Positions 17,839 through 21,743 of a stretch of 21,743 nucleotides of DNA are shown one piece after another. Positions within the stretch are counted from its first letter, which is position 1. Each line of letters begins with the position of its first letter. The stretch lies in the NCBI GenBank assembly GCA_030601485.1, contig JAUVTO010000010.1:1-21743 (forward strand), given 5' to 3'. Position numbers and translations under genes: made by a program. The notes under the pieces are model-generated. The model was not told the origin of the DNA. It ran no database searches and was given only the letters and a program-made list of their open reading frames with translations. Origin of the DNA: Desulfobacterales bacterium. Its GTDB lineage: Bacteria; Desulfobacterota; Desulfobacteria; Desulfobacterales; UBA11574.

Positions 17839-17944
17839 ATAAAAAGTCAAAATTTACAAGATTCTCCAATTCAGTATTCTGACAACAAATTTAAATAATT
17901 CGTAATTCCTGAATCCCTAAATCCATGTAAAAAGGACTTTTTAT
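17839..17944 (+). repeat. Repeat family R1, copy A
   Basis: First of three copies of a roughly 100-bp repeat. The ends are a perfect 10-bp inverted repeat, ATAAAAAGTC (17839-17848) and GACTTTTTAT (17935-17944). Inside is a period-8 tract of ATTCCTGA (17905-17912) and ATCCCTAA (17913-17920), followed by ATCCATGT. It differs from copy B by three substitutions and one 8-bp unit. It has no coding potential. Similarity to the flanks of copies B and C continues weakly to about 17954. Confidence 0.9.
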
Positions 17945-17998
17945 AAGACCATCACAATTTGATTGTTTGCTAAAATCTAATATTTTTAATGATGTAAA

Positions 17999-18031
17999 AT
18001 ATACTATATATAGTATATAACATGTTATATA
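17999..18031. repeat. Two overlapping perfect palindromes
   Basis: A perfect 20-bp palindrome at 17999-18018, centred on CTATATATAG, overlaps a perfect 18-bp palindrome at 18014-18031, centred on AACATGTT. Both are almost entirely A and T. They lie midway between R1 copies A and B. They could be protein-binding sites, cruciform-forming DNA or part of an unwinding element. Confidence 0.85.
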
Positions 18032-18095
18032 TATACTGCTTATAATTTTTACACAAGAGTTTTTATAGGGTATGGATCCAAGTTTTTATAAAATC

Positions 18096-18193
18096 GTAAA
18101 AAGTCAAAATTTACAAGATTCTCCGATTAAGTATTCTGACAACAAATTTAAATAATTCGTAATTCCTGAATCCATATAAAAAGGACTTTTTAC
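18096..18193 (+). repeat. Repeat family R1, copy B
   Basis: Second copy, in the same orientation as copy A and about 150 bp beyond its end. The terminal inverted repeat is GTAAAAAGTC (18096-18105) and GACTTTTTAC (18184-18193); the outer base pair has changed on both ends relative to copy A. The octamer tract is the shortest of the three, with ATTCCTGA (18162-18169) running straight into ATCCATAT. The sequence ACATGGGCATCA after it (to 18203) is shared with copy C, so the true element may extend to 18203. Confidence 0.9.
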
Positions 18194-18295
18194 ATGGGCA
18201 TCATGTTTTAACTTGAATTTATTAGATATTAGAATACCCTTTTAAAAAAACCTTTTCAACCTTTTTACAAAACTGTCACGTTTTTTTTATATCAT

Positions 18296-19612
18296 ATGAA
18301 ATTTATCGCTGATTTTCATGTTCATTCACATTTCTCAAGGTCAACGGCGAAAAATCTTGATCTTGAAAATCTATACATAGCAGCACAGTTAAAAGGTATA
18401 ACGGTTATCGGAACCGGTGATTTTACCCATCCGGGATGGTTTTCAGAAATTAAAGAAAAACTTATTCCGGCAGAACCCGGACTTTTCAAGTTAAAGGAAA
18501 AAATCGCAAAAGTATGCGATCAAAGGGTTCCCATGTCATGCCGGGGGAAAGTTCGGTTTATACTGGTTTCTGAAATCAGTAATATATATAAAAAAAACAA
18601 AAAAACCCGTAAAAATCATAATCTTATATTTCTGCCAAACCTCGACCTTGCACAAAAATTTAATTCAAAATTAGATAAAATCGGGAATATTAAATCTGAC
18701 GGTAGGCCCATTCTCGGCCTTGACGCAAGAGATCTTCTTGAAATCCTTCTTGAGACATCCGACAATGGGTTTCTGATACCCGCTCATATATGGACTCCAT
18801 GGTTTTCACTCCTTGGTTCAAAATCAGGTTTTGATTCGGTTGAAGAATGTTTTGAAGATCTTTCATCTTATATATTTGCAGTTGAAACCGGTCTTTCATC
18901 TGATCCGATCATGAATCGGAGAGTATCGTTCCTGGACGGGCTGACGTTGGTCTCGAATTCTGATGCGCACTCTCCCTTAAAACTCGGACGGGAAGCAAAT
19001 ATTTTTAATACCAAGTTTTCCTATTCAGACATAAAAAAAACCATTGAAAAAGGAGACCCCGAAAGTTTTATTGGAACGTACGAATTTTATCCTGAGGAGG
19101 GAAAATATCATATAGATGGACACCGAAAATGTAATGTCAGTCTTTGGCCGGAACAGACCCGAAAATATGACGGAAAATGTCCTGTTTGCGGGAAACCGCT
19201 GACACTTGGTGTTTTGTACAGGGTGGAGGAACTATCGGATCGGCCGGAAGGTGGGAAACGCGAAAAGACCCTTCCTTTCTTTAATATTATTCCACTTACG
19301 GAAATATTATCGGATATTTTAGAGGTGGGTTCAGGATCAAAAAAAGTGATGAGAAATTATATGGGGTTGCTGGAGAAGCTTGGGCCTGAATTTGAAATTC
19401 TTAATAACAAAAGAGAAGAAAAAATTAATTCGGCAGGTGTTCCTTTGCTTGGTGAAGCAATTTTAAGGATGAGACAGAATAAAATCATTCTTTCGCCCGG
19501 ATATGACGGAGAATTTGGAAAAATAAAAATTTTTAATCATCAAGAACGCAAAAAACTGCTCGGACAAAAACAATTTTTTTTTATTAAGGCTCCGGAATCC
19601 GAGACACCATAA
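18296..19612 (+). CDS. Endonuclease Q-like PHP-family nuclease
   Basis: This 438-residue protein matches the endonuclease Q family, known in Thermococcales, some methanogens and a few bacteria. EndoQ cuts DNA on the 5' side of deaminated bases such as uracil, hypoxanthine and xanthine. The N-terminal PHP domain (about 1-265) shows metal ligands H8 and H10 in DFHVHSH, D42 and H45 in GTGDFTHP, E93, H164, and D223 and H225 in SNSDAHSP. A zinc-binding segment follows with C279 and the pair C295-x2-C298; H276 is a possible fourth ligand. The C-terminal region (about 330-438) is helical and may contact DNA. No Shine-Dalgarno site is visible before the ATG, only a T-run, so initiation may be leaderless or weak. 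It is divergent from dnaN across the candidate origin. The family is clear, the activity inferred. Confidence 0.85.
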   Translation: MKFIADFHVHSHFSRSTAKNLDLENLYIAAQLKGITVIGTGDFTHPGWFSEIKEKLIPAEPGLFKLKEKIAKVCDQRVPMSCRGKVRFILVSEISNIYKKNKKTRKNHNLIFLPNLDLAQKFNSKLDKIGNIKSDGRPILGLDARDLLEILLETSDNGFLIPAHIWTPWFSLLGSKSGFDSVEECFEDLSSYIFAVETGLSSDPIMNRRVSFLDGLTLVSNSDAHSPLKLGREANIFNTKFSYSDIKKTIEKGDPESFIGTYEFYPEEGKYHIDGHRKCNVSLWPEQTRKYDGKCPVCGKPLTLGVLYRVEELSDRPEGGKREKTLPFFNIIPLTEILSDILEVGSGSKKVMRNYMGLLEKLGPEFEILNNKREEKINSAGVPLLGEAILRMRQNKIILSPGYDGEFGKIKIFNHQERKKLLGQKQFFFIKAPESETP

Positions 19613-19688
19613 ACAGTTTCAACGATCAGACAAGGATAGGCCTCAGAAAAACAACGAGAGGGTAAATGAAAAGGGCGTAGCGATAATT

Positions 19689-20054
19689 TTACGTATTATT
19701 ACCAAGAGTCTGTTTTTCTATAATTAGCAAACCAATTAAAAAATGCCCTTTAAAAGATCCATGCTCTTTTTTTGTGATATGTATGATTTTTGTTTTTAAG
19801 AATTCGGCAGAACTCGACGCTTCAGGGGGATAATATTTCATTTTTAATATATCGTTAACTGTTAAATGTTCCAATACCGCGGAATCTTCATTTACCAGAA
19901 TACCCAAGCTTTTTGATGAAAGATCCCTTAGTTTGCAATGATAAAGATGGCCTGTCTCTTTTAACTTAAACTCTACACTGTAATACCTGTCCAGCACCTT
20001 CCTTAATTCAAACCTTCTTTCTTCGGGGTTGCCTGTGTTGGTGTTTTCTTTCAT
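19689..20054 (-). CDS. PilZ-domain protein
   Basis: This 121-residue single-domain protein looks like a PilZ receptor for cyclic di-GMP. The N-terminal arginine motif R14-x3-R18 is present. The second motif reads DLSSKSLG (44-51): the Asp, Ser and final Gly of the usual DxSxxGxG are kept, but the middle Gly is Ser. Binding is therefore plausible but not certain. The remaining segment is beta-rich, and the end is polar. AAGAG precedes the ATG. It stands alone, convergent with the endonuclease Q-like gene (76-base gap without an obvious terminator) and divergent from the YkgJ-type gene. Its output partner is unknown. Confidence 0.78.
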   Translation of the reverse strand: MKENTNTGNPEERRFELRKVLDRYYSVEFKLKETGHLYHCKLRDLSSKSLGILVNEDSAVLEHLTVNDILKMKYYPPEASSSAEFLKTKIIHITKKEHGSFKGHFLIGLLIIEKQTLGNNT

Positions 20055-20235
20055 GATCGCTCTTTTTTACTTAAAGGGTAAAAGGTTGGAGATGAAAAAG
20101 CAAAGATAGCATGATGTGAATCATAAATACACGATAATAAAAAGTTGCCATTATGTCTATATGTTATACAAAACCGGAAGAGGGTTCAAGTTTTTTTTGA
20201 AGAAAAATAGAAGAATTAAAAAAAGAAATTTACTC

Positions 20236-20263
20236 TTGCTTTAGAATGATAAAGGAATATAAT
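20236..20263 (+). promoter_or_regulatory. Candidate sigma-70-type promoter of the YkgJ-type gene
   Basis: A perfect TATAAT at 20258-20263 lies 16 bases after TTGCTT (20236-20241), a weak -35 box. Transcription from it would give a leader of about 70 bases before the ATG at 20339. The region is AT-rich, so a chance match is possible. The rest of the 284-base divergent gap shows no other clear element. Confidence 0.4.
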
Positions 20264-20338
20264 TTTGTTGTTTCACAAAGATAACAATCTGCGGTTATTC
20301 ATTAAAACACAAAAAGTTTAAGAAGAGAGTTATAGTTC

Positions 20339-21115
20339 ATGAAGGATAATGCCTTTAATGGACAAATAAGCGGCAGAAAGGAGATTCATGCGGAAGATAA
20401 GATCCGGTTTGATTGCCATCCGGGGGTTGCGTGTTTTACCCGATGCTGCAAAGATGCCGATATGTATCTTTATCCCTATGATATTATTTGTATAAAGAAC
20501 AGGCTCGGTATTTCTTCGGATCGGTTTCTCGAACAGTATAGTATTCAAGCAATTAGAGATAATCCGTATTTTCCGAGTGTTATGCTGAAAATGTCTGACG
20601 ATGAAGAAAAAACATGTCCCTTCCTTTCTCCTGAAGGATGTACCATATACAAAGATCGGCCATTTTCCTGCCGGGCTTATCCGCTGGAACGTGCTGTGGC
20701 AAGAACAGGGGATGAAAATGGACGGAAAGTTTTATACTTCATCATGCGCCACGAACACTGCCTCGGGCACAAAGAATCTCGCGAATGGACGGTAACGGAA
20801 TGGATCGAAGACCAACAGATAGAATTATATAATGAAATGAATGATTTGTGGGTCGATATCGATTCTATTTTCAGAGCAAATCCATGGGGCTCTCAAGGGA
20901 TTGACAGCCCTGCCTTAAAAATGGCGTTTATGGCCTGTTTTAATGTGGATGTGTTTAAGAAATTCATCTTTGAGAGCACTTTTTTATCACGGTTTGATTT
21001 GTCCGGGGAAATAATTGAAAAGTTGAAAAAATCAGATGTTGAACTGATGAAATTTGGTTTTGACTGGACAACGTTTTTTCTTGCCGGCACCGGACCGTTG
21101 TGCGGTTTTCACTGA
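20339..21115 (+). CDS. YkgJ-family cysteine-cluster protein
   Basis: This 258-residue protein has the YkgJ/UPF0153 type of putative zinc- or iron-binding cysteine cluster. The motif starts at C26 and continues C32, C36 and C37 (ACFTRCCKDAD). A second block has C93, C101 and C111 in CPFLSPEGCTIYKDRPFSC and RAYPL, the usual CxxxxxxxC...RPxxCRxYP ending. C141 follows, and a helical C-terminal half (about 150-258) without known motifs completes the protein. Functions of YkgJ proteins are mostly undefined; metal-centre assembly or redox roles have been suggested. GAGAG lies about 9 bases before the ATG. The gene stands alone between divergent pilZ and the convergent polymerase gene. Confidence 0.82.
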   Translation: MKDNAFNGQISGRKEIHAEDKIRFDCHPGVACFTRCCKDADMYLYPYDIICIKNRLGISSDRFLEQYSIQAIRDNPYFPSVMLKMSDDEEKTCPFLSPEGCTIYKDRPFSCRAYPLERAVARTGDENGRKVLYFIMRHEHCLGHKESREWTVTEWIEDQQIELYNEMNDLWVDIDSIFRANPWGSQGIDSPALKMAFMACFNVDVFKKFIFESTFLSRFDLSGEIIEKLKKSDVELMKFGFDWTTFFLAGTGPLCGFH

Positions 21116-21175
21116 TCCGCCAGGCAATTCCCGCGAATACAACCAGACCCGTTATGCTTTGGGCGATCATGGATT

Positions 21176-21300
21176 GACGGTCTCGTAAAAAGTCCAACTT
21201 CTGCGTTGTGCTGCATTTCGTAATCATTCAACGTACGAAAAGTACGCCTCATGATTACAAAATTTGCACGCCTTGAATTTGAACTTTTTACGAAACCGTC
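21176..21300. repeat. 125-bp MITE-like near-palindromic element
   Basis: The ends are 18-bp inverted repeats with one mismatch: GACGGTCTCGTAAAAAGT (21176-21193) against ACTTTTTACGAAACCGTC (21283-21300). Pairing continues inward with GTAATCAT (21220-21227) against ATGATTAC (21251-21258), and CGTAC (21232-21236) against GTACG (21242-21246), around a GAAAA loop. The whole unit can fold into one long hairpin. There is no coding capacity, as in non-autonomous transposable elements. It lies between convergent genes, a common landing place for such elements. A second copy is not present in the window. Confidence 0.85.
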
Positions 21301-21307
21301 TAAATCG

Positions 21308-21412
21308 GATTTTTTACAGGATTCTCCAATTCGGTATTCTGACAACAGGCTTAAATAATTCGTAATTCCTGAATCCCTAAATTCCTAAATCCATGTAAAA
21401 AGGACTGTTTAC
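21308..21412 (+). repeat. Repeat family R1, copy C
   Basis: Third and most diverged copy, in the same orientation as A and B, with the longest octamer tract: ATTCCTGA, ATCCCTAA, ATTCCTAA (21365-21388), then ATCCATGT. The right end GACTGTTTAC (21403-21412) has one change, and the left end is degraded. A hairpin CATGTAAA (21392-21399) with TTTACATG (21408-21415) forms at the right end and may help terminate dnaE transcription. The shared flank GGGCATCA (21415-21422) covers the dnaE stop codon. Confidence 0.85.
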
Positions 21413-21419
21413 ATGGGCA

Positions 21420-21743
21420 TCAAACTGTTATAATACAATTTACCCGCTCCACGGTCATGGTCACGGCGCCGAAGTCTTCTTCTATTTTACCGTAAAGTAT
21501 GAAGGGGCGGCTTCGATCCATAATAGCGCAAAAACGACGATATGCTCTGGGGAAAAAGGTGGTTTCCACCAGTCCGGTCTCATCTTCGAAAGTCAGAAAC
21601 TCCATGGGTTCGCCATACTTGGTGTGCACAACCTTGCCCGTAATCAACAGACCGGCAATGCGCACATGCCGGCCGATGAAGCGAGACAAGTCCCTGGCCT
21701 TAACAATCCTCTGTTTCTTTAAAGTGTCGGCGTACAACACCAT
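21420..21743 (-). CDS. dnaE: DNA polymerase III alpha subunit, C-terminal end (partial)
   Basis: Only the last 107 residues are visible, and the reading frame reaches the window edge. They form an OB fold like that at the C-terminus of bacterial DnaE: RHVRIAGLLITGKVVHTKYG, FLTFEDETGLVETTFFP, then RPFILYGKIEEDFGAVTMTVERV. In DnaE this domain binds single-stranded template near the polymerase core. The in-frame ATG at the window edge is most likely an internal methionine, because the sequence before this OB domain in DnaE is long and no ribosome site can be seen. An error-prone DnaE2/ImuC-type polymerase also has such a domain, so the class cannot be fixed from this piece. The TGA stop at 21420-21422 lies in sequence shared with repeat R1. 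Confidence 0.8.
   Translation of the reverse strand: MVLYADTLKKQRIVKARDLSRFIGRHVRIAGLLITGKVVHTKYGEPMEFLTFEDETGLVETTFFPRAYRRFCAIMDRSRPFILYGKIEEDFGAVTMTVERVNCIITV

Larger units (their letters stand above)
17603..18295. other. Candidate oriC / origin-like AT-rich region upstream of dnaN
   Basis: A gene-free stretch of 693 bases separates divergent dnaN and the endonuclease Q-like gene. It is extremely AT-rich. Two exact TTATTAACA nonamers, two mismatches from the DnaA consensus TTATCCACA, lie in opposite orientation at 17653-17661 (reverse) and 17792-17800 (forward); TTTTACACA lies at 18047-18055. Palindromes at 17999-18031 could melt easily. Two direct copies of a roughly 100-bp repeat bracket the palindromes. 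Position next to dnaN, divergent flanking genes and low melting energy fit an origin. Against it, perfect DnaA boxes are few and no dnaA is adjacent. It could also be an ordinary promoter region expanded by repeats. Confidence 0.45.
21116..21419. other. Convergent intergenic region filled with two repeat elements
   Basis: About 300 bases separate the ends of the YkgJ-type gene and dnaE. The first 60 bases show nothing recognisable. The rest is a 125-bp near-palindrome (21176-21300) followed by R1 copy C (about 21308-21412). Either could act as a two-way terminator by forming hairpins. Confidence 0.7.

Noticed and set aside
17839..18193. Repeats A and B as a CRISPR array
   Set aside because: There are only two copies here, each about 100 bp long with terminal inverted repeats and no regular spacers or cas genes.
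20964..21345. Two short - strand frames spanning the YkgJ gene end and the MITE-like element
   Set aside because: They run through a palindromic repeat and the antisense of a real gene, with no domain or ribosome site.

Overview
The window looks like chromosome from an anaerobic, sulfate-reducer-like member of the Desulfobacterota (Desulfobacterales-like). This is inferred from the mix of NAD-linked Fe-S electron-transfer modules without respiratory complex I membrane genes, a radical SAM/DUF2344 fusion next to an RNase G/E, an archaeal-type thymidylate synthase and an endonuclease Q homologue. No rRNA, tRNA or CRISPR array was seen, and no transposase gene. Base composition drifts from moderate GC in the redox genes to very AT-rich around dnaN and its upstream region.

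Region 1 (1-5800) holds two convergent redox operons. On the + strand, after a repeat-rich leader, comes a pair resembling the beta and gamma subunits of sulfhydrogenase, or FlxB/FlxA: a 4Fe-4S dicluster protein and an FAD/NAD(P)-binding 2Fe-2S protein. A small RseC/MucC-like membrane protein follows. On the - strand, three tightly packed or overlapping genes encode NuoE-like, NuoF-like and HoxU/short NuoG-like subunits, with the extra Fe-S clusters typical of soluble NAD-linked, potentially electron-bifurcating enzymes. No hydrogenase, formate dehydrogenase or Hdr catalytic subunit lies in the window.

Region 2 (5997-13947) is mostly housekeeping. RNase G/E and the radical SAM/DUF2344 protein lie on the - strand. 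A DegP/DegQ-type protease and asparaginyl-tRNA synthetase are divergent on the + strand. An archaeal-type ThyA lies on the - strand, convergent with asnS.

Region 3 (14049-18295) is a replication locus. dnaN and gyrB overlap by ATGA, with no recF between them. They are preceded by 693 bp of very AT-rich noncoding DNA with overlapping palindromes, two TTATTAACA sites and two direct copies of a roughly 100-bp repeat. dnaA is not present in the noncoding DNA or in the gene on its other side. This is a candidate oriC or an origin-like locus.

Region 4 (18296-21743) carries an endonuclease Q-like PHP nuclease, a PilZ-domain protein, a YkgJ-type cysteine-cluster protein, and the C-terminal end of a DNA polymerase III alpha subunit that runs off the window. 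Between the last two genes sit a 125-bp near-palindromic MITE-like element and a third copy of the repeat found upstream of dnaN.

The clearest unexplained signal is this short repeat family: three copies differing by whole 8-bp units, with terminal inverted repeats that co-vary and a terminal decamer shared with the MITE-like element. The most interesting protein-level signal is the pair of convergent NAD-linked Fe-S modules that lack a catalytic partner.
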